Of a stretch of 64,000 nucleotides of DNA, positions 1-9,155 are shown one piece after another (position 1 is the first letter of the stretch; each line of letters begins with the position of its first letter). A program made the position numbers and the translations under genes. This stretch comes from an uncultured Odoribacter sp. Its GTDB lineage: Bacteria > Bacteroidota > Bacteroidia > Bacteroidales > Marinifilaceae. The stretch spans positions 1 through 64,000 of the forward strand of contig CAJUQA010000003.1 of the NCBI GenBank assembly GCA_910588375.1, read 5' to 3'. Below the pieces are notes generated by a model. That model was not told the origin of the DNA, searched no databases, and saw only the letters and a program-made list of their open reading frames with translations.

Positions 1-1559
1 CAGGTGCAACGTATTGGGCTGTTATGGAAATGAGCGGGAATCTGAAAGAACTGTGCGCGAATGTGAATTACACAGCTTTTAATGGCGGCAGTTGCGGTAC
101 GGGAGTGTATAATGCCAATTTATGGGATAAGACGGCAACGAAATACGGTGTTCGTGGTGGAGGCTTTAACAGTGCGGATGATTTATTGCGCACTTCTGAC
201 CGGACGGAGGCAATGAATTACTTCACGACCATTACGCAGCGGGACAGTACGGTGGGTTTCCGGGGTGTGTACAGTCTGTCGGGAATTGAAATCAATGGTG
301 GGGAAATCAGTGCTCCGAATACCGGATGCTGGGGAGGAACAAACATTACTAATGTGCAGGATGCGTTTTGCCCTGACTTTCCAAACGTTCGTTTCCAATA
401 TACATGGTACGTCAAGAAACCGGGAGAAGCCAAATTTGATTTGCTTGCTAACGCAACAAACGAGACACTGAAAGGTTATGTCCTGGAAAATAACACCACT
501 TCCACTCTGACTTATCAATTCAAACGGGTCGGTATCTCTTCGCTGGGGGTCGCGGAAAGTAATATCCTGACGGTAAAAATATTGCCGAAGCCTTTTGCCA
601 AACCGGATTATAGCTTCAATGCGGGAAGTTCGGTGTCCGTAACCCAATATTGGGGAACAAACACTTCTGCCCAATGGCAGTTGGAGGGTGCCCCTTCATG
701 GGCATACGTACATAGCAAAAGCTCCAATTCCTTGACAATAGCAGGAGGATTGGTAAATGAAGAATTTACACTGAAAGCCCATATCACACAATGCCCTTCG
801 GATGTATTTTCCGCAACAATAAAAATCAGCAACCTCATACCCTACACCGGCCACATGGACAGCATAAAACTGGCCGCCGGTACATACAAAATGGAATGCT
901 GGGGGGCACAAGGCGGAACAGGATATGCCAATTATAACAGTAACGGCTCAAGTTATGGTTACTCATACGGCGGAAATGGCGGATATACTCAAGGAACTGT
1001 AGAGCAAAATACTGTTACTACTTACTACGTTTATGTCGGAGGCCAAGGGGGCTATAGTACATCCAAAACGGGAGGTAGTGGAGGTTGGAATGGAGGAGGT
1101 TCTGGAGGAGGAGATGAAGGAGACGACTGTGGAGGAGGCGGTGGTGGTGCAACAGATATACGAATAGAGGGAAAAGCTCTATCCAACCGGATTATGGTCG
1201 CCGGGGGTGGAGGTGGTGGTTCTGGGAAAACGGGAACAGGTGGTACCGGTGGTGGTAATAGTGGGGGATACGGACGTTCAGGAAATTCCTCTACTGCAAC
1301 GACTCCAGGTACGCAAACTTCCGGATATACACTTGGTAGCGGAGGAAGCGGTTCCTATGGAGGAAATAACTATTGTGGCGGTGGTGGTGGAGGCGGAGGT
1401 TATCACGGAGGATATGGAAGTGCCAAAGGAAGAGGTGATAATACAGCAGGTGGTGGTGGCGGTTCCGGATACGTCAATACGAACATATTCCAAAATTCCT
1501 CCACATCAAATGGTGCAAAAACCGGGCATGGACAAATCAAAATCACCCAAATAAAATAA
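1..1559 (+). CDS. SUMF1-fold secreted protein with C-terminal glycine-rich (ALK-like) module, 5' partial
   Basis: The reading frame is open from the window edge (codons start at base 3), so the gene is truncated at its 5' end; the ATG at 24 is internal. The first part (MSGNLKELC, GVRGGGF, TVGFRGVY) is the end of a formylglycine-generating-enzyme (SUMF1) fold. It closely matches the SUMF1 part of the full-length paralogue at 19975-23103. An Ig/PKD-like stretch follows. From about base 840 to the end there is a glycine-rich domain with WGAQGG, YVYVGGQGG, GGGGGATDIR and RIMVAGGGGGG, which resembles the Pfam glycine-rich domain first described in ALK/LTK receptors. The protein is probably exported, judging from the paralogue's signal peptide. 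Function is unknown; an enzymatic formylglycine role is unlikely for these multidomain SUMF1 proteins and is not supported here. Confidence 0.75.
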   Translation, partial: GATYWAVMEMSGNLKELCANVNYTAFNGGSCGTGVYNANLWDKTATKYGVRGGGFNSADDLLRTSDRTEAMNYFTTITQRDSTVGFRGVYSLSGIEINGGEISAPNTGCWGGTNITNVQDAFCPDFPNVRFQYTWYVKKPGEAKFDLLANATNETLKGYVLENNTTSTLTYQFKRVGISSLGVAESNILTVKILPKPFAKPDYSFNAGSSVSVTQYWGTNTSAQWQLEGAPSWAYVHSKSSNSLTIAGGLVNEEFTLKAHITQCPSDVFSATIKISNLIPYTGHMDSIKLAAGTYKMECWGAQGGTGYANYNSNGSSYGYSYGGNGGYTQGTVEQNTVTTYYVYVGGQGGYSTSKTGGSGGWNGGGSGGGDEGDDCGGGGGGATDIRIEGKALSNRIMVAGGGGGGSGKTGTGGTGGGNSGGYGRSGNSSTATTPGTQTSGYTLGSGGSGSYGGNNYCGGGGGGGGYHGGYGSAKGRGDNTAGGGGGSGYVNTNIFQNSSTSNGAKTGHGQIKITQIK

Positions 1560-1598
1560 TACTGTCTACAAAGGACTGACAGAATGTTAAAAATTTTA

Positions 1599-1776
1599 GC
1601 CGCCGTTAGCGGGAGATAAAAAATGTTTAAGATTTAACACCGCCAATGGCGGCTTAACAAAAACAGACAAATTTTTCATGCCGCCAATGGCGGGAAAAAA
1701 TAAACAGGAAAGAATTTACTGCCGCTACCGGCGGCATGATAAAAAATCAAAAAAATAAACCGCCGCCAACAGCGGC
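1599..1776. repeat. Array of five short hairpins, 40-41 bp period
   Basis: Five units carry the same 4-bp stem CCGC/GCGG around a 5-nt loop. They start at 1600, 1640, 1681, 1722 and 1763, so spacing is 40, 41, 41 and 41 bp. The loops are CGTTA, CAATG, CAATG, TACCG and CAACA, and some stems extend by one or two pairs (GCCGC/GCGGC). Most hairpins have an ATTT-like tract a few bases upstream, and all have an A-rich tract downstream, so the unit is a degenerate direct repeat of about 41 bp. The last hairpin ends 17 bp before the ATG of the DUF6261-type gene. The array could be a protein-binding array (41 bp is close to four helical turns) or a chain of leader hairpins. I do not recognise it as a named repeat family. 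Confidence 0.85.
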
Positions 1777-1792
1777 ACAAAAACAATAACTT

Positions 1793-2518
1793 ATGATTAC
1801 ATCTACAAATTTAAGTATGCTGCGCAACCTGGAACATTTCCAGGTTATGTCAAACATCCTCGCTTATCTGAAAGCCGAGAATCTGGAAGAACTGAAACTG
1901 ACGACACAATCGGAAGCCTTTGAAAAAGCACTGAAAACCTACGACGACGTATTGGTGCTCGAAAGAGGCAACGCCCTCTCCGAAAAAATCAACCAAGCCG
2001 ACCTGGACAGAGACCTCGCCCTCCGTTCCCTGCTTTCCGCCGTCAAAAATTACGTATCCTTCCCCAATGCGGAAAAAGCCGCTGCCGCCAACCAACTACT
2101 GCGACAAATCGAAAAATACGGGAAACGTATCGACAAACTCCCCTATTTGCAGGAATCCGGAGTCTTGAACAACCTGCTGCAAGACCTCGAAATCAAAGAA
2201 AATACGGATTACCTAAAACTCCTGCACCTGGAAGACTGGGTTTCCATACTCAAAGAAGCTGCCGGCCGTTTCAACGAACTGTTTCAGAACCGCGAAAGCG
2301 ACAATTCCACCAAACTCTCCGGTCAGGTAAAAGAAGCCCGGCAAGCCATACAAGCGGAATTCGAACAATTGACCACCGTCCTCAATGCCTACGAGATTGT
2401 CTACGGAACAACCCTCTACGGCACCCTGATTGCCAAAATCAACGAAGCCGTCGAATACGCCCAGACCCAAACCACCCGCCGCAACTCCCGCACCAAAACG
2501 GAATCCCCCACGGAATAA
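1793..2518 (+). CDS. DUF6261-type helical protein
   Basis: The product has 241 residues and is predicted to be almost entirely alpha-helical. It has no signal peptide, no membrane segment and no catalytic motif that I can see. The Lys/Glu/Leu-rich heptad-like pattern and the charged, threonine/arginine-rich tail (TTRRNSRTKTESPTE) suggest a cytoplasmic, possibly oligomeric or nucleic-acid-binding protein; that is inference. Length and character fit DUF6261, a Bacteroidetes family of unknown function, but the assignment is from memory. The start is the ATG 17 bp after the last hairpin of the array at 1599-1776, so the array occupies its whole leader and promoter region. A strong hairpin follows the stop. 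Confidence 0.8.
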   Translation: MITSTNLSMLRNLEHFQVMSNILAYLKAENLEELKLTTQSEAFEKALKTYDDVLVLERGNALSEKINQADLDRDLALRSLLSAVKNYVSFPNAEKAAAANQLLRQIEKYGKRIDKLPYLQESGVLNNLLQDLEIKENTDYLKLLHLEDWVSILKEAAGRFNELFQNRESDNSTKLSGQVKEARQAIQAEFEQLTTVLNAYEIVYGTTLYGTLIAKINEAVEYAQTQTTRRNSRTKTESPTE

Positions 2519-2529
2519 TAAATACACAA

Positions 2530-2559
2530 ACTCCGGAAAAGCCCACCCTTTTCCGGAGT
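2530..2559 (+). terminator. Hairpin after the DUF6261-type gene
   Basis: A perfect 12-bp stem (ACTCCGGAAAAG with CTTTTCCGGAGT) around a 6-nt loop, 12 bp after the stop codon. The following tract is C/T-rich rather than a pure T-run, so termination is likely but not certain. Confidence 0.6.
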
Positions 2560-2612
2560 CCCCTTTCCCATCCATCCCCCTATCCCCCAAACAAATCATC
2601 CAAAACCTGACA

Positions 2613-2662
2613 TTATAATCTGCGTAAATGGCATTTTTCACCCCCACTTACGCAAATTATAA
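2613..2662. promoter_or_regulatory. Imperfect inverted repeat upstream of the MFS gene
   Basis: Two 18-nt arms (2613-2630 and 2645-2662) are complementary except at two positions, with TGCGTAA / TTACGCA at the core. The repeat lies about 70-120 bp before the MFS start, in the right place for an operator or a second terminator. No regulator gene is adjacent. Confidence 0.4.
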
Positions 2663-2733
2663 AATGAAGTTATGGAATATTGCATGCCTCACGTATTTTG
2701 ATTTTCTTTGCCATGAGAAAAACGTAAACAACC

Positions 2734-3951
2734 GTGGCAAATATCACGATTTCGCACATTTTGGTTTCACTGAAAACCCGGAATTTCAGATTGTATTTCA
2801 CCGGGATGTGCGTGTCTTTGGTAGGCACGTGGATGCAACAGATAGCCATGAGCTGGCTGGTGTACGAACTCACCGGTTCCGTGCTACTTTTAGCCACCAT
2901 TACTTTCGTTGCCCAAATTCCCATCCTGATTGCCACGCCTTTTATGAGTGTATTCGTGGACCGTTTCAACCGGCACAAAATCCTCTTGTTCACGCAATCC
3001 CTTTCCGCTTTACAAGCCCTGTTGCTGGCATGGCTGACCTTAAGCGGACTGGTGGAAGTATGGCACCTGATTGTCCTCAGTCTGTTTATCGGATTGATTA
3101 ACGCCTTGGACAACCCCACCCGCCAGGCCTTTTATCCCAGTCTCGTACCGAAAGAAAACCTGAGCAATGCCATTGCTCTCAATTCCGCCGTTATCAACGG
3201 CTCGCGTCTTTTCGGGCCTGCCATCGGCGGAGTGCTCATCGGTTTGGTTGGCGAAGGCTTATGCTTCCTCCTAAACGGCATCAGTTACTTAGGCGTTATC
3301 ATTGCTCTGTTGGCCATGCAACTTCCCGCCCATAAAACCAAAAGTGAAAAACAACACCTTTGGTACGATTTACGGGAAGGATTTCATTACGTCTCCCACC
3401 ACATCCCCATCCGGACATTGTTGTTGTTAATGGCGATTATCAGCTTTTTCGGACTGCCCTTAATGACATTCCTGCCTGCCTACGTAAAAGATATTCTGAA
3501 CGGCGGGAGTGAATTGTTAGGCCTCCTCCTTTCCTGTATCGGTATCGGCTCTTTCAGTGCGGCCATCTATTTGGCTTCCCGGAAGAGTGTCATCGGACTA
3601 AGCAAAATCATTACCTCCGCCGCTTTGATTTTAGGCATCACCCTCCTACTGCTCTCTTCCATTCAAACCCCGTGGCTGGCAGCTGTCGTCTGCATTCCGG
3701 CAGGTTATTCCATCATCATTACCGTAGCCTCTATCAACACACTGCTGCAAACCCTGTCGGACGAAGACAAAAGAGGACGGGTCATGGGCTACCTTGCCAT
3801 GACGTTCACGGGCATCGCTCCCGTAGGAAGCATGATTTTGGGCTTCATCGAAAAATACACCGAGCTCCCGATTATCATTCTTATTTCCGGCATCGCCTGT
3901 ATGCTTGCAGGAGGCATCTTTGAATATTATCGCTCCCGCATCCGCCAATAA
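2734..3951 (+). CDS. MFS transporter, EntS/MFS_3 type
   Basis: A 405-residue integral inner-membrane protein with about 12 hydrophobic segments. The start NFRLYFTGMCVSLVGTWMQQ and the loop DRFNRHK are typical of the MFS_3 exporter group, which includes the enterobactin exporter EntS; the substrate here cannot be told. The second half has the EDKRGRVMGY loop usual in this group. The start is GTG at 2734: an in-frame ATG upstream at 2713 is followed within four codons by a stop, and the next ATG would remove the first helix. The gene stands alone between the DUF6261-type gene and the GNAT gene. Confidence 0.88.
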   Translation: MANITISHILVSLKTRNFRLYFTGMCVSLVGTWMQQIAMSWLVYELTGSVLLLATITFVAQIPILIATPFMSVFVDRFNRHKILLFTQSLSALQALLLAWLTLSGLVEVWHLIVLSLFIGLINALDNPTRQAFYPSLVPKENLSNAIALNSAVINGSRLFGPAIGGVLIGLVGEGLCFLLNGISYLGVIIALLAMQLPAHKTKSEKQHLWYDLREGFHYVSHHIPIRTLLLLMAIISFFGLPLMTFLPAYVKDILNGGSELLGLLLSCIGIGSFSAAIYLASRKSVIGLSKIITSAALILGITLLLLSSIQTPWLAAVVCIPAGYSIIITVASINTLLQTLSDEDKRGRVMGYLAMTFTGIAPVGSMILGFIEKYTELPIIILISGIACMLAGGIFEYYRSRIRQ

Positions 3952-4044
3952 AAGCGGCCGCCGGAAACCCGACAGCCACTTCACCAACTGCGCTTCCCGA
4001 CTGGTGCTGCCACCTTAGACTTATAAGAAGAAAAGTAAATTTTC

Positions 4045-4052
4045 TACCTTTG
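4045..4052 (+). promoter_or_regulatory. Candidate -7 box for the GNAT gene
   Basis: TACCTTTG matches the Bacteroidetes TAnnTTTG element exactly and lies 20 bp before the ATG. I see no good TTTG at -33. Confidence 0.5.
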
Positions 4053-4072
4053 CCCCAAACTTAAAACTTCAC

Positions 4073-4936
4073 ATGATGGAAATATCCTCTTTAGCCAACC
4101 GGTCGTTTGACGAGCTTTTCGAAGCTTTTGCCGGGGCTTTTGCAGATTATGAAACACAGTGGGACAAAGCCCAGTTGCGTGCCATGCTCAAACGCCGGGG
4201 CTTCGACGCCTCCTTATCGTTTGCCGCGGTGGACGCAGGAAAAATCGTCGCCTTTACCTTCAACGGCATCGGGGATTTCAACGGTAAGCGCAGTGCCTAT
4301 GACACGGGAACAGGCACACTGAAAAAGTATCGCGGGCAGGGACTGGCTTCCCGAATCTTTGCACATTCCCTCCCTTATCTGCGGGAAGCAGGCATTGAGC
4401 AATATGTGTTGGAGGTATTGCAGCACAATACCGCCGCTGTTTCCGTTTATCAGAAACAGGGCTTCGAGACGACCCGGGAATTTTATTACTCCAACCAATC
4501 GCGGGAGCTTGTACGGAATCCCCGGAAAGAACCGACGCCCGCTTGTGAAATAAAGCCCCTCCCCCTTCAGGAAGTAGCGCTTCTCTCCCATTTCGGCGAT
4601 TCTGCACCGTCGTGGCAAAACGACCTCTCCTCCCTCCAGCGGGCAGGCGACGCCATTCGCTGTTATGCTCTTTTCGCCAACGGAAAGCCAGCAGGATACG
4701 TGGCATTTGAACCCGCCTCGGGCGACATCGCGCAACTTGCCGTCCATCCCGGACACCGCCGCCAGGGCTACGGCTCCCTGTTGTTGCAAAGGGTGCTCGA
4801 CGAGAATGAAAGCGGCGTGGTGAAGGTTATCAATACGGAGATCGCCAACGAAGCGCTCCACCACTTCCTGGAAGCGAAAAACATACCCACCCGCGGCAAG
4901 CAATTCGAAATGATTCTCCCTCTCGGCAGGAGATAA
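4073..4936 (+). CDS. Tandem GNAT N-acetyltransferase
   Basis: A 287-residue protein with two GNAT domains. The first (about residues 1-150) has the acetyl-CoA-binding motif YRGQGLASRIF. The second (about 155-287) has HPGHRRQGYGSLLLQRVL. It should transfer an acyl group from acyl-CoA to an amine, but the acceptor is unknown. Two adjacent ATGs (4073 and 4076) are possible starts. The gene is monocistronic and convergent with mutB, with a shared bidirectional hairpin between them. Confidence 0.87.
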   Translation: MMEISSLANRSFDELFEAFAGAFADYETQWDKAQLRAMLKRRGFDASLSFAAVDAGKIVAFTFNGIGDFNGKRSAYDTGTGTLKKYRGQGLASRIFAHSLPYLREAGIEQYVLEVLQHNTAAVSVYQKQGFETTREFYYSNQSRELVRNPRKEPTPACEIKPLPLQEVALLSHFGDSAPSWQNDLSSLQRAGDAIRCYALFANGKPAGYVAFEPASGDIAQLAVHPGHRRQGYGSLLLQRVLDENESGVVKVINTEIANEALHHFLEAKNIPTRGKQFEMILPLGRR

Positions 4937-4943
4937 TAAAAAA

Positions 4944-4966
4944 GGAGCAGTTCGCTGAACTGCTCC
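4944..4966. terminator. Bidirectional terminator between GNAT and mutB
   Basis: A perfect 10-bp stem (GGAGCAGTTC / GAACTGCTCC) with a 3-nt loop. It is preceded by an A-tract and followed by a T-rich tract, so it can work on both strands for the two convergent genes. Confidence 0.85.
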
Positions 4967-4989
4967 TTCTTCTTTCCTATCCTGTAAGT

Positions 4990-7146
4990 TTATTTCTTTG
5001 CCAACTGCAAAAGAATATCCATTACCTGAATGGCGCTCTTCGATACTTTCGTACCGGGACCGAATACGGCAATCGCACCGGCATCGAACAGGAATTGATA
5101 ATCCTGGTGAGGAATCACACCACCCACATATACGAGGATGTCTTCACGTCCCAGTTTCTTCAATTCTGCGATAACGGCGGGAACCAACGTCTTGTGTCCG
5201 GCAGCCAATGAGGAAACGCCCACTACATGCACGTCGTTCTCAACGGCTTGTTTGGCGGTTTCTTCCGGAGTCTGGAACAACGGTCCCATATCCACATCGA
5301 AGCCCATGTCGGCATAACCGGTAGCCACTACTTTGGCACCACGGTCATGACCGTCCTGACCCATCTTGGCAATCATGATACGCGGACGACGTCCGGTCAG
5401 TTCGGCAAACTCATCGGTCATTGCCTTTGCTTTCTCGAAGTCGGCATCTTCGCCGGCTACACTTGAATATACTCCGCTCACGGTTCTGATAACAGCTTTA
5501 TAACGTCCTACAATCTTTTCACATGCGTAAGAAATCTCACCCAAAGAAGCACGCTTCTTAGCAGCGTCTACCGCCAATTCCAGCAAGTTGCCCTCGCCCG
5601 TTTCCACACATTTGGTGATAGCATCCAATGCGGCGTCCACCTCTGCCTGGTTCCGGTTGGCTTTCAACTCTTTCAGACGGGCAATCTGCGCCTCACGTAC
5701 GGCGGTATTGTCCACTTCCAGAATATCAATCGGGTCTTCTTTGTCCAAACGGTATTTGTTCGTACCGACAATCGTCTGCTCACCACTGTCGATGCGAGCC
5801 TGCGTACGGGCAGCAGCCTCTTCGATACGCAATTTCGGAATACCGGATTCGATAGCGGCAGCCATACCACCCAGTTTTTCAATTTCCTGGATGTGAGCCC
5901 ATGCCTTTTCTACCAATTCCTGTGTCAGGCTTTCCACATAGTAAGAACCTGCCCACGGGTCAACGGCCTTACAGATGGTTGATTCTTCCTGAATATAAAT
6001 CTGGGTATTACGGGCAATACGTGCGGAGAAATCCGTCGGCAATGCGATAGCCTCATCCAACGCATTGGTATGCAGTGACTGGGTGTGTCCCAGAGCAGCT
6101 CCCATCGCCTCAATACAGGTACGTCCCACGTTGTTGAACGGGTCTTGCTCCGTCAACGACCAACCGGAAGTCTGGCAGTGCGTACGCAAAGCCAAAGATT
6201 TCGGGTTCTTCGGGTTGAATTGTTTTACTAATTTAGCCCACAACAGACGACCGGCACGCATCTTGGCAATTTCCATAAAATGGTTCATACCGATAGCCCA
6301 GAAGAAAGACAGACGCGGTGCGAAAGCGTCGATGTCCATACCTGCATTCACTCCGGCACGAAGATATTCCAATCCGTCTGCCAACGTATAAGCCAATTCA
6401 ATATCGGCGGTGGCACCTGCTTCCTGCATGTGGTAACCGGAGATAGAAATGGAGTTGAACTTCGGCATATTCTTGGAGGTGTACTCAAAGATATCGGCGA
6501 TAATCTTCATGGAGAATTTCGGCGGGTAAATATAGGTGTTACGCACCATGAACTCCTTCAGAATATCGTTCTGGATGGTTCCGGACAATTGGTCAAGGGT
6601 TGCTCCCTGTTCCAAACCGGCCACAATGTAGAATGCCAAAACAGGCAGCACGGCACCGTTCATCGTCATGGAAACGGACATCTTGTCCAACGGAATCTGG
6701 TCGAACAGAATCTTCATATCCAGAATAGAATCCACTGCCACACCGGCTTTACCCACATCACCGATTACACGCGGGTGATCGGAGTCATAACCACGGTGCG
6801 TAGCCAAGTCGAATGCCACGGACAAACCTTTCTGTCCGGCAGCCAGGTTACGACGATAGAAAGCATTCGATTCTTCTGCCGTAGAGAATCCGGCATACTG
6901 ACGAATTGTCCAGGGACGCAACGGATACATGGCAGAATACGGTCCGCGCAGATAGGGAGGAATACCGGCCACATAATCCAGATGTTCCATACCTTTCAAA
7001 TCCTCTGCGGTATATACGGGTTTTACCGGTATCAATTCCGGTGTCGTCCAGTTTTTGGCGATGTGATTGGCTTTTTCCCACTCCGCAGCGTTGGTGGTTG
7101 CCTTTTCAGCCGCTTTAATATTTATATCTTTAAAATTCGGTTTCAT
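4990..7146 (-). CDS. mutB: Methylmalonyl-CoA mutase, catalytic large subunit
   Basis: A 718-residue cytoplasmic enzyme that, with adenosylcobalamin, interconverts succinyl-CoA and (R)-methylmalonyl-CoA. In gut Bacteroidetes this is a step in succinate-propionate fermentation. The N-terminal TIM-barrel contains RPWTIRQYAGFSTAEESN. The C-terminal cobalamin domain holds the ligand motif GQDGHDRGAKV, with the cobalt-ligating histidine at about residue 600. Length is normal for the family. It starts 16 bp after the stop of mutA on the same strand, so the two are cotranscribed. No meaB/argK-type chaperone or epimerase gene is next to it. Confidence 0.97.
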   Translation of the reverse strand: MKPNFKDINIKAAEKATTNAAEWEKANHIAKNWTTPELIPVKPVYTAEDLKGMEHLDYVAGIPPYLRGPYSAMYPLRPWTIRQYAGFSTAEESNAFYRRNLAAGQKGLSVAFDLATHRGYDSDHPRVIGDVGKAGVAVDSILDMKILFDQIPLDKMSVSMTMNGAVLPVLAFYIVAGLEQGATLDQLSGTIQNDILKEFMVRNTYIYPPKFSMKIIADIFEYTSKNMPKFNSISISGYHMQEAGATADIELAYTLADGLEYLRAGVNAGMDIDAFAPRLSFFWAIGMNHFMEIAKMRAGRLLWAKLVKQFNPKNPKSLALRTHCQTSGWSLTEQDPFNNVGRTCIEAMGAALGHTQSLHTNALDEAIALPTDFSARIARNTQIYIQEESTICKAVDPWAGSYYVESLTQELVEKAWAHIQEIEKLGGMAAAIESGIPKLRIEEAAARTQARIDSGEQTIVGTNKYRLDKEDPIDILEVDNTAVREAQIARLKELKANRNQAEVDAALDAITKCVETGEGNLLELAVDAAKKRASLGEISYACEKIVGRYKAVIRTVSGVYSSVAGEDADFEKAKAMTDEFAELTGRRPRIMIAKMGQDGHDRGAKVVATGYADMGFDVDMGPLFQTPEETAKQAVENDVHVVGVSSLAAGHKTLVPAVIAELKKLGREDILVYVGGVIPHQDYQFLFDAGAIAVFGPGTKVSKSAIQVMDILLQLAKK

Positions 7147-7162
7147 CTTTACAAGTCTTTAA

Positions 7163-9037
7163 TTAAATGCCTAATTTAGCCTGATAACTTTTCAGTTCTT
7201 CCAGCACGTTATTCTTCACGTGGATATAGTTCATCAATCCTTTGGCCTCCAGTTCGGGACGGCTTTCGGGATTACCGGCAACCACCACAATGGCTTTGTC
7301 TTTCAGCTTTTCAAAAGCCTCCGGAGCAAATCCGGCATATTCATCGTCTGAACTGCAAAGAACCACGATAGCAGCCTTGTTTTCCATACAAGCCTTCACA
7401 CCTTCATCCACGGTCTTGAAACCGTTGTTGTCTTTCACCTCGAAACCGGCGCATGCGAAGAAGTTGCAGGCAAACTGAGCACGTGCCTTACGCATGGCCA
7501 GATTTCCCATCGGGAACATATAAACCACCGGACGACCGTTTTTAGCGGCATAGGTATCGGTTTTCAAGCGCAAAGCTTCGAAAGCCTGTGTACCGCGGTA
7601 AGGTTTCAACGTTTCGATAGTAGCGCCTTCTGCCGTCTGGTCTTCCGGTTCCAATACACACGCGCAAATGTTTTTCTCCATCTTTTCGTTGAAATTCGGG
7701 AACTGGTTCACACCCACGAAATTCTCTTTCCGCTGGGCAATGGCCAGGTCACGAGCCTGTGCGGTAGCTTTTACGGCAGCCTGTACAAAACCTTTCTTCA
7801 ACGCTTCCACATATCCGCCTTGTTCCTGTACTTCCAAGAACAATTTCCAAGCAGCCTCAGCGATATTCTGTGTCAATTCTTCGATATAGTAAGAACCTCC
7901 GGCAACGTCCACGATTTTACCGAAATGAGACTCTTCCTTCAACAGCAACTGCTGGTTGCGAGCCACACGTTCACCCAATTCGCTCGGATGACATTCGTAA
8001 ACATAGTCGAACGGATGAACGGTGAAAGAATCCACACCGCCCAACACAGCCGACATCGTTTCGGTCTGCGTACGCAACATATTCACGTTCGGGTCATAAA
8101 TAGTCTTGTTCCATTCGGAAGTCTCCGCATGGATATTCATTTTGCACTTGCAGTCGCAAGCCGGCTTGTAAGCCTTCACAATGTGTGCCCACAAATAACG
8201 GGCGGCACGCAATTTGGCGATTTCCATGAAATATTTGGAACCCGTAGCAAAATGGAAACGGATGCGGGGAGCCACTTCGTCCACGCTCATGCCTGCATCG
8301 GTCAGTTTGTCGAGATATTCCACGCCGGCAGCCAAAGAGAAGCCCAGTTCCTGCACGATGGAAGATCCTGAATTATTGAAAACATAACCGCCCACTTCAA
8401 TAGTCTTGAAGTTAGGGTAAGCAGCCATTTTCTCTGTATTTTCTTTCGCAGAAGCAAAAGGATTCTCGCAACATACTTTTCCTTTCAAAGCCATTGCCGA
8501 AAGCGGGTCGATATTGATGCCTCCGTAAATCTTTTCCGGAGCGATGCCGCGTTCTTCCGCCACTGCTTTGAAAGCGTCCACGATAGCACATTTCTTGCAT
8601 CCGGCAACGAAGTTGATTTCAACACATTCCAGACAAATATCTTTCAACAAGGCAGCCATATCGGCTTTGGTGAAATTCTTGCTGTCCGTCAAGACAAATC
8701 CCAAAGAATTCACTCCTCTGTTCAATACATCCAACGCCTTTTTGTTGGCTTCCGCTACATTCTCCACCACAATATCCTGACGCACATACCAGTCGTTGCT
8801 GTCTTTCTTGTTTCCGCGCACATAGGGGAATTCTCCCGGGAAACAATCCAGATTCTTCAGGTCTTTCATGTTCTCCAACCGGTACATCGGCTGTACATTA
8901 AAACCTTCATTGGTTCTCCATACGAGCTTTTTATTGAAATCGGCCCCTTTCAGGTCCACAGTGACTTTGTCCACCCACTCCTGCATCGTGTTCGGGGCAA
9001 ATTCACCGAAAAGCTTCTGATTTACTTTTTCTGCCAT
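7163..9037 (-). CDS. mutA: Methylmalonyl-CoA mutase, small subunit
   Basis: A 624-residue partner of MutB. The barrel half is homologous to MutB (GVEYLDKLTDAGMSVDEVAPR). The C-terminal cobalamin-like domain (from about residue 490) lacks the DxHxxG motif, as is normal for the non-catalytic subunit of the heterodimer. It has a run of cysteines not seen in MutB (YKPACDCKCKMN, about residue 290-300), which may be lineage-specific. It is the first gene of the mutAB unit; a candidate -7 box lies about 40 bp upstream. Confidence 0.95.
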   Translation of the reverse strand: MAEKVNQKLFGEFAPNTMQEWVDKVTVDLKGADFNKKLVWRTNEGFNVQPMYRLENMKDLKNLDCFPGEFPYVRGNKKDSNDWYVRQDIVVENVAEANKKALDVLNRGVNSLGFVLTDSKNFTKADMAALLKDICLECVEINFVAGCKKCAIVDAFKAVAEERGIAPEKIYGGINIDPLSAMALKGKVCCENPFASAKENTEKMAAYPNFKTIEVGGYVFNNSGSSIVQELGFSLAAGVEYLDKLTDAGMSVDEVAPRIRFHFATGSKYFMEIAKLRAARYLWAHIVKAYKPACDCKCKMNIHAETSEWNKTIYDPNVNMLRTQTETMSAVLGGVDSFTVHPFDYVYECHPSELGERVARNQQLLLKEESHFGKIVDVAGGSYYIEELTQNIAEAAWKLFLEVQEQGGYVEALKKGFVQAAVKATAQARDLAIAQRKENFVGVNQFPNFNEKMEKNICACVLEPEDQTAEGATIETLKPYRGTQAFEALRLKTDTYAAKNGRPVVYMFPMGNLAMRKARAQFACNFFACAGFEVKDNNGFKTVDEGVKACMENKAAIVVLCSSDDEYAGFAPEAFEKLKDKAIVVVAGNPESRPELEAKGLMNYIHVKNNVLEELKSYQAKLGI

Positions 9038-9079
9038 AATTTATATATTTAACTGTAACTGTTTATGTATAAAAACGAA

Positions 9080-9087
9080 CAAATTTA
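9080..9087 (-). promoter_or_regulatory. Candidate -7 box for mutAB
   Basis: Read on the minus strand this is TAAATTTG, an exact TAnnTTTG match, 42 bp before the mutA ATG. The -33 region is T-rich without a clear TTTG. Confidence 0.45.
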
Positions 9088-9155
9088 ACCCTTTCGGGGG
9101 ATTAAAAAAATTATTTACTTCCTTTTTTCCGTAATGCAAACGTTTAAAACAAGTA

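Noticed and set aside
1..1559. Diversity-generating retroelement target (SUMF1/C-type lectin fold)
   Set aside because: SUMF1-fold proteins are common DGR targets, but no reverse transcriptase or template repeat is in the window, and the C-terminus is a glycine-rich domain rather than a variable SUMF1 end.
1599..1776. CRISPR-like regular repeat array
   Set aside because: The constant part is only 4-6 bp per arm, the units themselves are degenerate, spacers are A-rich and similar, and no cas gene is present.
2628..3119. Open frames of about 150 codons on both strands at the start of the MFS gene
   Set aside because: They overlap the conserved N-terminal part of the transporter and show no family features.
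6280..7179. 299-codon open frame on the plus strand
   Set aside because: Antisense shadow of mutB, which is unmistakable on the minus strand.
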